Shown: in pieces, positions 27,791-37,347 of the stretch
Layout of the letters: the number at the start of each line of letters is the position of its first letter
Numbering within the stretch: position 1 is the first letter of the stretch
Assembly: GCF_028693505.1 (NCBI RefSeq)
Contig: NZ_JAQUVF010000010.1
Span: forward strand, 1 to 64,000
Length of the DNA stretch: 64,000 nucleotides
Direction of reading: 5' to 3'
DNA from: Oscillibacter sp.
GTDB lineage: Bacteria > Bacillota > Clostridia > Oscillospirales > Oscillospiraceae
The notes under the pieces: generated by a model
Seen by the model: only the letters and a program-made list of their open reading frames with translations
Told to the model about the DNA's origin: nothing
Databases searched by the model: none
Position numbers and translations under genes: made by a program

Positions 27791-29064
27791 ACGCCCAGCT
27801 TCTCCAGCGCCGCCATCTTCAGACACACGCACAGCACGTCAATGGCCTTTTCCAGCTCCTCCACCGGTGGCAGAGAGGGCGCGATGCGCAAATTGCTGTC
27901 CCGGGGGTCCTTCCCATAGGGGAAGGTGGCGCCGGCGCCGGTGAGGGTGACGCCAGCCTCACGGCACAGCTCCCACGTGCGATGGGCCGTTCCGGGCATG
28001 GCGTTGAGAGAGACGAAGTAGCCGCCCCGGGGCCGTTCCCAGCTGGCGATCTCCAGCGGCGCGATCTCCCGGTCCAGCGTGTCCAGCACGGCGCGGAACT
28101 TGGGTCCCATGATGGCGGCGTGCTTTTTCATCAGCTCCAGAGTATTGGCCTTGTCCTTGAGATACAGGACGTGGCGCTGCTGGTTCACCTTGTCAAAGCT
28201 GATGATCTGGATGGTCAGCAGCTCCGAAAGATAGGCAAGATTCTCCTCCGACGTTGCAAAGCAGGCGATGCCCGCGCCGGGCAGCGTGATCTTGGAGGTA
28301 GAGGCAAACTCAAACACCATGTCCGGGTTGCCTGCCGCGGCGCACTCAGCCAAAATGTCCGGGAAGTCCACATACGCGCCCTCGAACTCATGGACGCAAT
28401 AGGCGTTATCCCACATCACGGTAAAGTCCGGCGCGGCGGGCCGCAGGGCCGCCATGCGGCGCACGGTCTCGTCCGAATAGATCACGCCGTCGGGATTGGA
28501 ATACTTGGGTACGCACCAGATGCCCTTCACCGCCGGGTCCTTCACAGCCGCCTCCACGGCGTCCATGTCGGGGCCCTCGCTGGTCATGGGGATGGTGATA
28601 AGCTCAAAGCCAAAGGATTCTGTGATTTTAAAATGGCGGTCGTAGCCGGGAGCGGGACAAAGCCACTTCACCCGCTCTTCCCTGCACCAGGGCCGCTCAC
28701 TGTGGACCAGTCCGTGGGTATAGGCCTTGGAGATGGTATCGTACATCAGCTGCAAGCTGGCGTTTCCGCCCACGAATACCTGCTCCGGCTTGCAGCCCAA
28801 AAGCTCCGCGAAGAGACGCTTGGCGCTGGGAAGGCCGGACATCTCCCCGTAGTTGCGCACGTCGATGCTGCCGGAGAGGAAATCCTTCGGCTCCTTCATC
28901 AGGTTGAAAATCACATCGGACACCATGTCCAGCTGCTGCTTGCCGGGCTTGCCCCGGGCCATGTTCAAACTCAGCTTCTGCGCTTTCAGCGCCTCGAACG
29001 CCTCCTGCTGGCGGGTATATTCTCTTTTGCGCTGCTCAGCGGTCATCTGCGGATAAGCAATCAT
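27787..29064 (-). CDS. class I/II PLP-dependent aminotransferase (putative aspartate aminotransferase)
   Basis: ASTSKITLPGAGIACFA PLP-lysine region; DNAYCVHEFEG. Confidence 0.85.
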   Translation of the reverse strand: MIAYPQMTAEQRKREYTRQQEAFEALKAQKLSLNMARGKPGKQQLDMVSDVIFNLMKEPKDFLSGSIDVRNYGEMSGLPSAKRLFAELLGCKPEQVFVGGNASLQLMYDTISKAYTHGLVHSERPWCREERVKWLCPAPGYDRHFKITESFGFELITIPMTSEGPDMDAVEAAVKDPAVKGIWCVPKYSNPDGVIYSDETVRRMAALRPAAPDFTVMWDNAYCVHEFEGAYVDFPDILAECAAAGNPDMVFEFASTSKITLPGAGIACFATSEENLAYLSELLTIQIISFDKVNQQRHVLYLKDKANTLELMKKHAAIMGPKFRAVLDTLDREIAPLEIASWERPRGGYFVSLNAMPGTAHRTWELCREAGVTLTGAGATFPYGKDPRDSNLRIAPSLPPVEELEKAIDVLCVCLKMAALEKLGV

Positions 29065-29152
29065 TTGTATCCACCCTTTCCACGGATTATTTATGTATGA
29101 AGATTAGTATATCGGGTTTGCCCCATACTTTCAAGAAGGAATCTGCCCACAA

Positions 29153-29200
29153 TTTCCGAAAAAATAACCGCCCCCACCGTATATTTCGGCGGGGGCGGTT
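29153..29200 (-). terminator. intrinsic terminator
   Basis: AACCGCCCCCGCCG...CGGTGGGGGCGGTTATTTTTT on minus strand. Confidence 0.8.
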
Positions 29201-29204
29201 CCGA

Positions 29205-29606
29205 TCAGCAGCAGCAGGCGCAACCGGTGCTTCCCGCCGCGCAGGCAATGGACGCTTCGCCGGGTGCCATGGACACGCCGAAGCGGACGGGGATCGCCAC
29301 GCAGACCTTCTGCGTCAGGGTCACCGTGCAGCTACTTTCGGCAGCGTCCGTCACGCAGACGACGCTGGGCGTTCCCTGGCAGGTGACTGTAATCGTCCCC
29401 ACGGAAGCCGTGGGCGTCAGAATAACCGGCTCGGAAACATCCACGCACTGTGTACCGATTTTATTGCAGCCATTTAACGGGCAGGACTCCTCCGCCGGAT
29501 GGGGCAGGATCGGTTCATGCTCATAGGCTTCGTTGATGCGCAAAACGAATCCCTCATTTCCTGGAATTTGTATCAAGAGGCGTCCCCACCTCCGGATACA
29601 ATCCAT
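29205..29606 (-). CDS. hypothetical protein with Cys-rich C-terminus
   Basis: ORF followed by a terminator; CPLNGCNKIGTQCVDVSEPVILTP...; ends GSTGCACCC; start uncertain. Confidence 0.6.
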   Translation of the reverse strand: MDCIRRWGRLLIQIPGNEGFVLRINEAYEHEPILPHPAEESCPLNGCNKIGTQCVDVSEPVILTPTASVGTITVTCQGTPSVVCVTDAAESSCTVTLTQKVCVAIPVRFGVSMAPGEASIACAAGSTGCACCC

Positions 29607-29730
29607 CTTATGCAGTCCACCGCTCCGGCGTCTCTTTCCCGCCTGTCGAAAAAACGGTTTCCTTTTTCCGGCAGTTTGTGATAGGATGTTGTCATGTAAA
29701 AATTATGTAAAATTTTAAAAGCCAAAGGAA

Positions 29731-31101
29731 ATGGATATGGACGAAAAGCAGGAAGAAAAATTTCAACAAATGACAAAGACGCCCGTCGGCCGCTTGATCT
29801 GCCGTCTGGCGTTTCCGTGCATCATCAGCATGCTGGTGACCGCCTTCTACAACATGGCGGACACTTTTTTTGTGGGGATGCTCCAAAGCAACAGCGCCAC
29901 CGGCGCCGTGGGCGTGGTCTTTTCCCTGATGGCCATTATTCAGGCAGTGGGCTTCTTTTTCGGCCACGGCAGCGGAAACTTCATCTCCCGGGAGCTGGGG
30001 AAGCATCATCTGGACGAGGCCTCCAACATGGCTGCCACGGGATTTTTCTCCGCGCTGGCCGCTGGTTTTCTGATCTGCCTTCTGGGCCAGCTCTTTTTGG
30101 AGCCGCTGGCCTACCTGCTGGGGTCCACGGACACCATTTTACCCTATGCCACCGCCTATCTGCGCGTCATCCTTCTGGGCGCCCCATGGATGACCTCTTC
30201 TCTGGTTTTGAATAACCAGCTGCGCTTTCAGGGCAGCGCCGCCTACGCCATGGTGGGTATCACCAGCGGCGCTATTTTAAATATCGGGCTGGACCCGCTG
30301 CTGATCTTCACCTTCGACATGGGCGTGGCGGGCGCCGCGTGGGCCACCATCATCAGCCAGTTTCTGAGCTTTTGTCTGCTGCTAGCGGGCTGCGCACGGG
30401 GCGGCAACCTCCGCATCCATGTCTCCCGCGTCCAGTTTAAATGGTCCTATTACGCCATGATCGTCCGGGGTGGCCTTCCCTCCCTTGCCCGGCAGGGTCT
30501 TGCCAGCGTGGCCACCATCTGTCTCAATCAGGCCGCCGGACCCTTTGGAGACGCCGCCATCGCCGCCATGGGTGTGGTGCAGCGCATCATGATGTTCGGT
30601 GCCTCCGCCATGATCGGTTTTGGGCAGGGCTTCCAGCCCGTGTGCGGCTTCAACTACGGCGCACGGCTCTATGACCGGGTGAAGCAGGGCTTCTGGTTCT
30701 GCGTCAAATCCTCCACTGCGTTTCTCTGCGCCATAGGCGCTCTGGGCTTTGTCTTTGCCCCCCAGCTGATTGCGGTGTTCCGGGACGACCCGGAGGTCAT
30801 CGCCTGCGGCGTCGCCGCGCTGCGGTTTCAGTGCGTCACCTTCTGCTTTCAGGGCTGGATCGTCATGAGCAACATGATGCTGCAAACCATCGGCCGCACC
30901 GCCCCGGCCACCTTTTTGGCCATGGCAAGGCAAGGCATCTTCTTCGTTCCTCTGGTGTGGATTCTCTCCGCCCTGTTTGGAATGGTCGGCATTCAGGTGA
31001 CGCAGGCGGTGTCCGACTGCCTGACCCTGCTTTGCGCCGTTCCCATCCAGCTCAAGGTCCTGCGGGAATTTTCTTCCCTGCCCTCTCCCTCGGACGCGTG
31101 A
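29731..31101 (+). CDS. MATE-family efflux transporter
   Basis: 12-TM polytopic ORF, FPCIISMLVTAFYNMADTFFVG. Confidence 0.92.
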   Translation: MDMDEKQEEKFQQMTKTPVGRLICRLAFPCIISMLVTAFYNMADTFFVGMLQSNSATGAVGVVFSLMAIIQAVGFFFGHGSGNFISRELGKHHLDEASNMAATGFFSALAAGFLICLLGQLFLEPLAYLLGSTDTILPYATAYLRVILLGAPWMTSSLVLNNQLRFQGSAAYAMVGITSGAILNIGLDPLLIFTFDMGVAGAAWATIISQFLSFCLLLAGCARGGNLRIHVSRVQFKWSYYAMIVRGGLPSLARQGLASVATICLNQAAGPFGDAAIAAMGVVQRIMMFGASAMIGFGQGFQPVCGFNYGARLYDRVKQGFWFCVKSSTAFLCAIGALGFVFAPQLIAVFRDDPEVIACGVAALRFQCVTFCFQGWIVMSNMMLQTIGRTAPATFLAMARQGIFFVPLVWILSALFGMVGIQVTQAVSDCLTLLCAVPIQLKVLREFSSLPSPSDA

Positions 31102-31120
31102 GCCGTCCCTTCCAACGTCC

Positions 31121-31163
31121 AAAAAGGACCGGATTGCGCTAAAAGCGCGATCCGGTCCTTTTT
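31121..31163. terminator. bidirectional terminator
   Basis: AAAAAGGACCGGATTGCGCTAAAAGCGCGATCCGGTCCTTTTT. Confidence 0.85.
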
Positions 31164-31185
31164 ATTTGGTGCAAGCGAAAATCCT

Positions 31186-32661
31186 TTACAGCGACTTCAA
31201 TACGCCGGTTTCCTCGTTAAAGGCCTCGATCAGCTTATCCAGCGCCTTGGCCTGCGCGTGGACAGCATCCCACGTCCCCGCCGTGTCGTACCACAGAGCA
31301 TCCAGCTCCTCGGCGGTTTTGCCCTGCTGTTCCACCCAGGTATAATACTTCAGGTTGTGGATGCGCTTGCGCTCCCGGTAGCCCAGCTCCAGCATACCGT
31401 CGGTTTTCTGACCCAGCAGGTGGATGGCGTGGTCCAGCGCCGCATCCAGTACACTGTACGCGCCGTGTTGGTCATGAAGCTCCTGCACGCGGCTGCCGTA
31501 CATCACGGCAGAATCCGTGAGGACGGTGCCCACCACGTCGCGCTCCGTAAACTCGTAATATTTTGCCATTTTGATGCAGCAGAGCACGTTGGCGATACCG
31601 GAGATGCCCAGCCACGTCAGCTTCTCGATGGTCTCGTCATCCAGACGCAGCACTTCCTTGAGGTACTTCTGCCCCTCCGGCGTGTTGAACAGCCGCAGCA
31701 ATCTCTGGCTGTCCTCGTCGTCAATGGCGATGGCCATATCGGTATTTTTCACGTTGTGAATCCACGGGATATGCTTGTCACCGATGCCCTCAATACGGTG
31801 GCCGCCAAAGCCGTTTTCCAGAATGGTGGGGCACTGGAGCGCCTCTCCCACGCCAAGCTTCAGCTGGGGATACCGCTCCTTGAGCCGGTCCCCGGCGGAA
31901 AGGGTCCCGGCGGAGCCGGAGGTGAAGCAGGCCCCCGCAAACCGATCTCCGGGACGCTTGACGCTCTCAAACACGTCCGCAAGCGCGTTTCCGGTGACGT
32001 TGTAGTGCCACAGGGGGTTGCCCATCTCCTCAAACTGGTTGAACACCATGTACCCGGGGTCCCGTTTGAGTTCGTTGGTCTTGTCGAAGATCTCCTTGAC
32101 GTTGGACTCCCCGCCGGGGGTGGCAATGACCTCCGCCCCGATCTCACGGAGCCAGTCGAACCGCTCCCGGCTCATGCCGGCGGGCAGGATCGCCACACCC
32201 TGCGCGCCCAGCAGCTTGGAGTTGAAGGCGCCGCCGCGGCAATAATTTCCCGTGGAGGGCCACACGGCCTTATGGGCCTCCACGTCAAACTGCCCCGTCA
32301 CCAGCCGGGGAGCGAGGCATCCAAAGCTGGCGCCGACTTTATGGCAGCCGGTGGGAAACCACTTGCCCACCATGGCGACGATCCGGCAGGGAACGCCGGT
32401 CAGCTCGCTGGGAAACTCCACATAATTGGGCGTCTCCTGATAGAGTCCGCCAAAGTCCTTCGGCTCGTTTTTCCAAGTGATCCGGAACAGGTTCAGCGGA
32501 TTTACCTCGCCAAGCGCCACGTTTTTAAGCTTTGAGCGCACCTTTTCCGGAATGGTTTCCGGGTTGCGCATCTGAGCAATGGTGGGAATGAGGATACCAT
32601 TTTCCTTTGCCTTGGCGATGTTGTGCGCCAAGCCTTCTTGATGGATGCTCAGGTCAATCAT
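31186..32661 (-). CDS. PLP-dependent enzyme, cysteine synthase/threonine synthase fold
   Basis: Tryptophan-synthase-beta-like fold, WFPTGCHKVGASFGC (candidate PLP Lys), ACFTSGSAGTLSAGDRL. Confidence 0.75.
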   Translation of the reverse strand: MIDLSIHQEGLAHNIAKAKENGILIPTIAQMRNPETIPEKVRSKLKNVALGEVNPLNLFRITWKNEPKDFGGLYQETPNYVEFPSELTGVPCRIVAMVGKWFPTGCHKVGASFGCLAPRLVTGQFDVEAHKAVWPSTGNYCRGGAFNSKLLGAQGVAILPAGMSRERFDWLREIGAEVIATPGGESNVKEIFDKTNELKRDPGYMVFNQFEEMGNPLWHYNVTGNALADVFESVKRPGDRFAGACFTSGSAGTLSAGDRLKERYPQLKLGVGEALQCPTILENGFGGHRIEGIGDKHIPWIHNVKNTDMAIAIDDEDSQRLLRLFNTPEGQKYLKEVLRLDDETIEKLTWLGISGIANVLCCIKMAKYYEFTERDVVGTVLTDSAVMYGSRVQELHDQHGAYSVLDAALDHAIHLLGQKTDGMLELGYRERKRIHNLKYYTWVEQQGKTAEELDALWYDTAGTWDAVHAQAKALDKLIEAFNEETGVLKSL

Positions 32662-33389
32662 ACGCTTTTGCCCTCCTGTTTGATATCGATATAAGAGTAC
32701 AATGTGTACTTGGAAATGCCGAAATACCGGGCGATCTTATCTCCCGACTTCGTCACGAGGAACGCGCCGTTCTGATTTAAAAACCGGATGGCGCGCACCT
32801 TGTCGTCCTTGTTCATCAGCGCCACCGGCTTTCCCACCAGCGCCACCGACTGCTGGATCAGATCCTCCAGCAAATCGTTGACATTGACGATCTTCTCCGG
32901 CTCGCTTTGGGCCGGCTCCTGCGTGGAGATCAGCTCCTTCACGGCCCCTTCCACCATCAAAAGCTTGGAGATGTCGTAATTGATGGCAAGAATCGCGGAA
33001 ACCTTCCCCCTGCCGTTGCGGATATAGATGGTCGAGGACTTGAGGATCTTCCCGTCCGGCGTCTTGGTCAAATAGCAAAGGTGGTCCTTCGGCTCCGGAT
33101 CGTTGCTCTCCATCTGTTCCAATACCACGCTGGAAGCGCCGTCTCCCACCGCCCGCCCGGACACATGCCCGTTGACAATCGTCACGATGGAGTGGTCCGG
33201 ATGGCGGCTCAGATCGTGCACCACCACCTCGCAGTTGCTTCCAAACTGCGCGGCAATGCCCTCTGCCACCTGCCGCAGAAGTTCCATTTTTCCGCTCTCC
33301 GTAAAAAACGCCCCCTTACTCACTTCATTCTTATCACTTTTATGAAATTTCTTTTTTATCATACCATAATTTTTGAGGAAATCAACCAT
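32658..33389 (-). CDS. YheO-like PAS transcriptional regulator with C-terminal HTH
   Basis: FGSNCEVVVHDLSRHPDHSIVTIVNGHVSGRAVGD; HTH KIARYFGISKYTLYSYID. Confidence 0.8.
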   Translation of the reverse strand: MVDFLKNYGMIKKKFHKSDKNEVSKGAFFTESGKMELLRQVAEGIAAQFGSNCEVVVHDLSRHPDHSIVTIVNGHVSGRAVGDGASSVVLEQMESNDPEPKDHLCYLTKTPDGKILKSSTIYIRNGRGKVSAILAINYDISKLLMVEGAVKELISTQEPAQSEPEKIVNVNDLLEDLIQQSVALVGKPVALMNKDDKVRAIRFLNQNGAFLVTKSGDKIARYFGISKYTLYSYIDIKQEGKSV

Positions 33390-33425
33390 GATTCAAAATA
33401 ATTTTTTGGTTTTCTAAATCTTTGT

Positions 33426-33453
33426 TTGACAAGCAGAAATCTTATGCTATGAT
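33426..33453 (+). promoter_or_regulatory. sigma-A-type promoter for ygeY-ygeW-arcC
   Basis: TTGACA - 16 nt - TATGAT. Confidence 0.65.
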
Positions 33454-33542
33454 AAGAACAGATAAAAGACTCTGTTTCTACGAGAGCCGGTACCCTGCGT
33501 GCGCAAAGGGTAACATCTTACATTGATATGGAGGGCAATGCT

Positions 33543-34946
33543 ATGGACTTTGAAGCGATCAAGGCGGCGGCGGAAGGCTATCGGGCGGACATGTCCCGAT
33601 TCCTGCGGGATATGATCTCCCATCCCAGCGAGAGCTGCGGAGAACGGGAGGTGGTCTCGTGCATCAAGGCCGAGATGGAAAAGGTGGGCTTTGACAGCGT
33701 GGAAATCGACGGTCTGGGCAACGTCATCGGTTGGATAGGCGACGGGGACAGGATCATCGCCATCGATTCCCACATCGACACCGTGGGCGTGGGCAACCGC
33801 GCCAACTGGGAGGCCGATCCCTATCAGGGCTACGAGACGGAGGACATCATTTTCGGCCGGGGCGGCAGCGATCAGGAGGGCGGCATGGCCGCCGCCGTGT
33901 ACGGCGGACGCATCATGAAGGACCTGCACCTCATTCCCGCGGGCTACAAGTTGATGGTGGTTGGCTCCGTGCAGGAAGAGGACTGCGACGGCATGTGCTG
34001 GCAGTACATCGTCAATCAGGGTTTCCCCGCCGCCAAGGACAAAATTGAGTTCGTCATCTCCACGGAGCCGACGGACGGCGGCATTTACCGGGGCCACCGG
34101 GGCCGCATGGAGATCCGCGTGGATGTAAAGGGAATCTCCTGTCATGGCTCTGCCCCCCAGCGGGGTGACAACGCCATCTTTAAAATGGCGGACATTTTGC
34201 AGGACGTCCGGGCGCTGAACGAAAATGGCGACGGACCCAGCAACCAGATCAAGGGCCTTGTGAAGATGCTGAACCCCGCCTTCAATCCGGAACACTTCGA
34301 GGACGCCCAATTCCTCGGCCGGGGCACCTGCACCGTCTCTGAAATTTTCTTCACCTCCCCCTCCCGCTGCGCCGTGGCGGACAGCTGCGCGGTGTCTATT
34401 GACCGGCGCATGACCGCCGGCGAGACGTGGGATTCCTGCCTCGAGGAGATTCGGAATCTGCCCGCCGTGAAAAAATACGGCGACGATGTCAGCGTCAGCA
34501 TGTACATGTACAACCGCCCCTCTTGGACGGGGGAGGTTTACGAGACGGAGTGCTTCTTCCCCACTTGGATCAACCGGGAGAGCGCCGCCCACGTGCAGGC
34601 CCTCATCGACGCCCATCACGCCCTTTGGGGCGATGCGCGCATCGGCCACGACGACGCGGACCCCAAAAAGGACGCCATGCATCTGCGCCGGGGCCGTCCT
34701 CTCACGGACAAGTGGACCTTCTCCACCAACGGCGTGGCCATTCAGGGCCGCTACGGCATCCCCTGCGTGGGCTTTGGCCCCGGCGCGGAGTCCCAGGCCC
34801 ACGCCCCCAACGAAATCACCTGGAAACAGGACCTTGTGACCTGCGCGGCGCTATACGCCGCCGTGCCCGGTCTTTACAAAGCGGAAAACAAAACCGGCGA
34901 CGTCGCCCAGTTCCGCCAGAGCCTCACGGACAACGATATTAAATAA
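33543..34946 (+). CDS. ygeY: YgeY-family M20 hydrolase (selenium-metabolism-linked family)
   Basis: [52 protein letters not shown]. Confidence 0.85.
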   Translation: MDFEAIKAAAEGYRADMSRFLRDMISHPSESCGEREVVSCIKAEMEKVGFDSVEIDGLGNVIGWIGDGDRIIAIDSHIDTVGVGNRANWEADPYQGYETEDIIFGRGGSDQEGGMAAAVYGGRIMKDLHLIPAGYKLMVVGSVQEEDCDGMCWQYIVNQGFPAAKDKIEFVISTEPTDGGIYRGHRGRMEIRVDVKGISCHGSAPQRGDNAIFKMADILQDVRALNENGDGPSNQIKGLVKMLNPAFNPEHFEDAQFLGRGTCTVSEIFFTSPSRCAVADSCAVSIDRRMTAGETWDSCLEEIRNLPAVKKYGDDVSVSMYMYNRPSWTGEVYETECFFPTWINRESAAHVQALIDAHHALWGDARIGHDDADPKKDAMHLRRGRPLTDKWTFSTNGVAIQGRYGIPCVGFGPGAESQAHAPNEITWKQDLVTCAALYAAVPGLYKAENKTGDVAQFRQSLTDNDIK

Positions 34947-34958
34947 GGAGAGAACCGT

Positions 34959-36149
34959 ATGTCTAAAACAATTGAACTGGCACAGCGCCTTGAAAAGCTG
35001 CACATCAACAACATGTATAAGAATGACTTCTACTGGACGTGGGACAAGACCGACGAGGAGCTCTCCGCCATTTTTACCGTGGCCGATGCCCTGCGGGATC
35101 TGCGGGAGCGGAACAAATCCACCCGCATCTTTGATTCCGGTCTCGGCATTTCCATCTTCCGGGACAATTCCACCCGCACCCGGTTCTCCTTTGCCTCCGC
35201 CTGCAACCTTCTGGGCTTGCAGGTGCAGGATCTGGACGAGAAAAAGAGCCAGATCGCCCACGGCGAAACCGTCCGGGAAACCGCCAACATGGTCTCCTTC
35301 ATGGCCGACGTCATCGGCATCCGGGACGACATGTTCATCGGTGAGGGCCACAAGTATCAAAAAACCTTCATGGACGCCGTGAAGGAGGGCTACCGGGACG
35401 GGATTTTGGAGCAGCAGCCCACGCTGGTAAACCTCCAGTGCGACGTGGACCACCCCACCCAGTGCATGGCGGATATGCTCCATGTCATCCACCACTTCGG
35501 CGGCGTGGAAAACCTCAAGGGCAAGAAGATCGCCATGACCTGGGCCTACTCCCCCTCCTACGGAAAGCCCCTGTCCGTCCCCCAGGGCGTCATCGGCCTC
35601 ATGACCCGCTTCGGCATGGACGTGACGCTGGCCCATCCCGAGGGGTACGACGTGATGCCGGAGGTGGAGGAGATCGCCCGGCGCAACGCCAAGGCCACCG
35701 GGGGGTCCTACACCAAGGTTTCCACCATGGATGAGGCCTTTGACGGCGCGGACATCGTCTATCCCAAGAGCTGGGCGCCCTTTGCCGCCATGGAAAGCCG
35801 GACAAAGCTCTATCAGTCCGGCGATCAAGCGGGCATCGACGCGCTGGAAAAGCAGCTGCTGGCCCAGAATGCCCAGCACAAGGACTGGACCTGCTCCGAA
35901 GAGATGATGAAGCGGACGAAGGATGAAAGCGCCCTGTACCTCCACTGCCTGCCTGCCGACATCTCCGCTCTTTCCTGCCCGGAGGGCGAGGTGGACGCCA
36001 GCGTGTTTGACCGGTATCTGGTGCCTCTTTACAAGCAGGCCAGCTACAAGCCCTACATCATTGCCGCCATGATCATGATGTCCAAGGTGAAGGACCCCGT
36101 ATCCGCTCTGATGGCAATGGATGGCGGCAAGCCGCGGAAAGCCTTTTAA
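34959..36149 (+). CDS. ygeW: knotted carbamoyltransferase YgeW
   Basis: RDNSTRTRFSFASACNLLGL; CDVDHPTQCMADMLH; HCLPADISALSCPEGEVDASVFDR. Confidence 0.88.
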   Translation: MSKTIELAQRLEKLHINNMYKNDFYWTWDKTDEELSAIFTVADALRDLRERNKSTRIFDSGLGISIFRDNSTRTRFSFASACNLLGLQVQDLDEKKSQIAHGETVRETANMVSFMADVIGIRDDMFIGEGHKYQKTFMDAVKEGYRDGILEQQPTLVNLQCDVDHPTQCMADMLHVIHHFGGVENLKGKKIAMTWAYSPSYGKPLSVPQGVIGLMTRFGMDVTLAHPEGYDVMPEVEEIARRNAKATGGSYTKVSTMDEAFDGADIVYPKSWAPFAAMESRTKLYQSGDQAGIDALEKQLLAQNAQHKDWTCSEEMMKRTKDESALYLHCLPADISALSCPEGEVDASVFDRYLVPLYKQASYKPYIIAAMIMMSKVKDPVSALMAMDGGKPRKAF

Positions 36150-36166
36150 GGGGGAGTCTCGCCATC

Positions 36167-37102
36167 ATGGGAAAACGTATCGTCATCGCCTTGGGCGGAA
36201 ACGCTCTGGGCCGCAACCTGCCCGAGCAGATGGCCGCCGTGAAAAACACGGCCAAGGCCATTGTGGACCTGATTGAAGAGGGGAACACCGTGGCGGTGGT
36301 CCACGGCAACGGTCCGCAGGTGGGGATGATCAACACCGCCATGACCACCCTCAGCCGGGAGGACCCCACCCACCCCATGGCGCCCATGTCCGTGTGCACC
36401 GCCATGAGTCAGGGCTACATCGGCTACGATCTGCAAAACGCGCTGCGGGAGGAGCTTTTGGACCGCGGCCTGCGCCGTGGCGTTGCCACCATTTTGACGC
36501 AGGTGGAGGTGGACGCAGACGATCCCGCTTTTCAAAATCCGTCCAAACCCATCGGCGCTTTCATGACGGAGGCGGAAGCGGAGGAAATGCGCCGCCGGGG
36601 CAACGCCGTCATGGAGGATGCCGGCCGGGGCTGGCGGCGGTGCGTGGCCTCTCCCCTTCCAAAGTCCATTGTAGAGCTGGACACCATCCGCACCCTGCTG
36701 GACGCCGGGCAGGTGGTGATTGCCTGCGGCGGCGGGGGCATTCCCGTCTATCCCTCCGGCGGTAACCACCTCAAGGGCGCGGGCGCGGTCATTGACAAGG
36801 ATTTTGCCGCCGCGCTGCTGGCCCAGTCGCTAAGCGCCGACGCCCTCATCATTCTCACCGCCGTGGAAAAGGTGGCCGTGAATTTTGGAAAAAGCGATCA
36901 AAGATGGCTGGACCACATGACTCCCGCCGAGGCGCGCGCCTTTGCGGCGGAGGGGCAGTTTGCCCCGGGGAGCATGCTGCCAAAGGTCCTCTCCGCCGTG
37001 AAGTTTGCCGAGAGCCGACCCGGCCGCACCGCCCTCATCACGCTGCTGGAAAAGGCCCGGGCCGGAATCGCCGGGCAGACCGGAACCTCCGTTTCGGCGT
37101 GA
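36167..37102 (+). CDS. arcC: carbamate kinase
   Basis: IVIALGGNALGRNL; HGNGPQVGMI; VIACGGGGIPV. Confidence 0.92.
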   Translation: MGKRIVIALGGNALGRNLPEQMAAVKNTAKAIVDLIEEGNTVAVVHGNGPQVGMINTAMTTLSREDPTHPMAPMSVCTAMSQGYIGYDLQNALREELLDRGLRRGVATILTQVEVDADDPAFQNPSKPIGAFMTEAEAEEMRRRGNAVMEDAGRGWRRCVASPLPKSIVELDTIRTLLDAGQVVIACGGGGIPVYPSGGNHLKGAGAVIDKDFAAALLAQSLSADALIILTAVEKVAVNFGKSDQRWLDHMTPAEARAFAAEGQFAPGSMLPKVLSAVKFAESRPGRTALITLLEKARAGIAGQTGTSVSA

Positions 37103-37128
37103 CGCCTTCCTGCCACTGTATGCACTCC

Positions 37129-37173
37129 GCAGCACGGAGAGCGAAATTTCGCTCTCCGTGCTGCTTGTTTTTT
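37129..37173 (+). terminator. intrinsic terminator with 18-bp perfect stem
   Basis: GCAGCACGGAGAGCGAAATTTCGCTCTCCGTGCTGC followed by TTGTTTTTT. Confidence 0.85.
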
Positions 37174-37247
37174 GCAATTTCGTAAGATTTGGATAAAAGA
37201 ATGTAAAAAACAGGTCAAAAGTTCGGACCCCATTTCTGTTTAAAATT

Positions 37248-37287
37248 CAAAAATTCAGTTGAATTTTTGCAGGGAACCTTGTATGAT
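37248..37287 (+). promoter_or_regulatory. promoter with operator-like inverted repeat upstream of BMP lipoprotein gene
   Basis: CAAAAATTCA-gt-TGAATTTTTG overlapping -35 TTGAAT; 17 nt; TATGAT. Confidence 0.6.
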
Positions 37288-37347
37288 GACAGAAGCAAAG
37301 GTCATTCCTTTCCATATGTTTGACCATATTTTAAAGGAGGAAATTCA

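Noticed and set aside
31258-32535. 425-aa plus-strand ORF opposite the PLP enzyme
   Set aside because: Shadow ORF; no family motif and no RBS context.
33447-34802. 451-aa minus-strand ORF opposite ygeY
   Set aside because: Shadow ORF; ygeY motifs are convincing.
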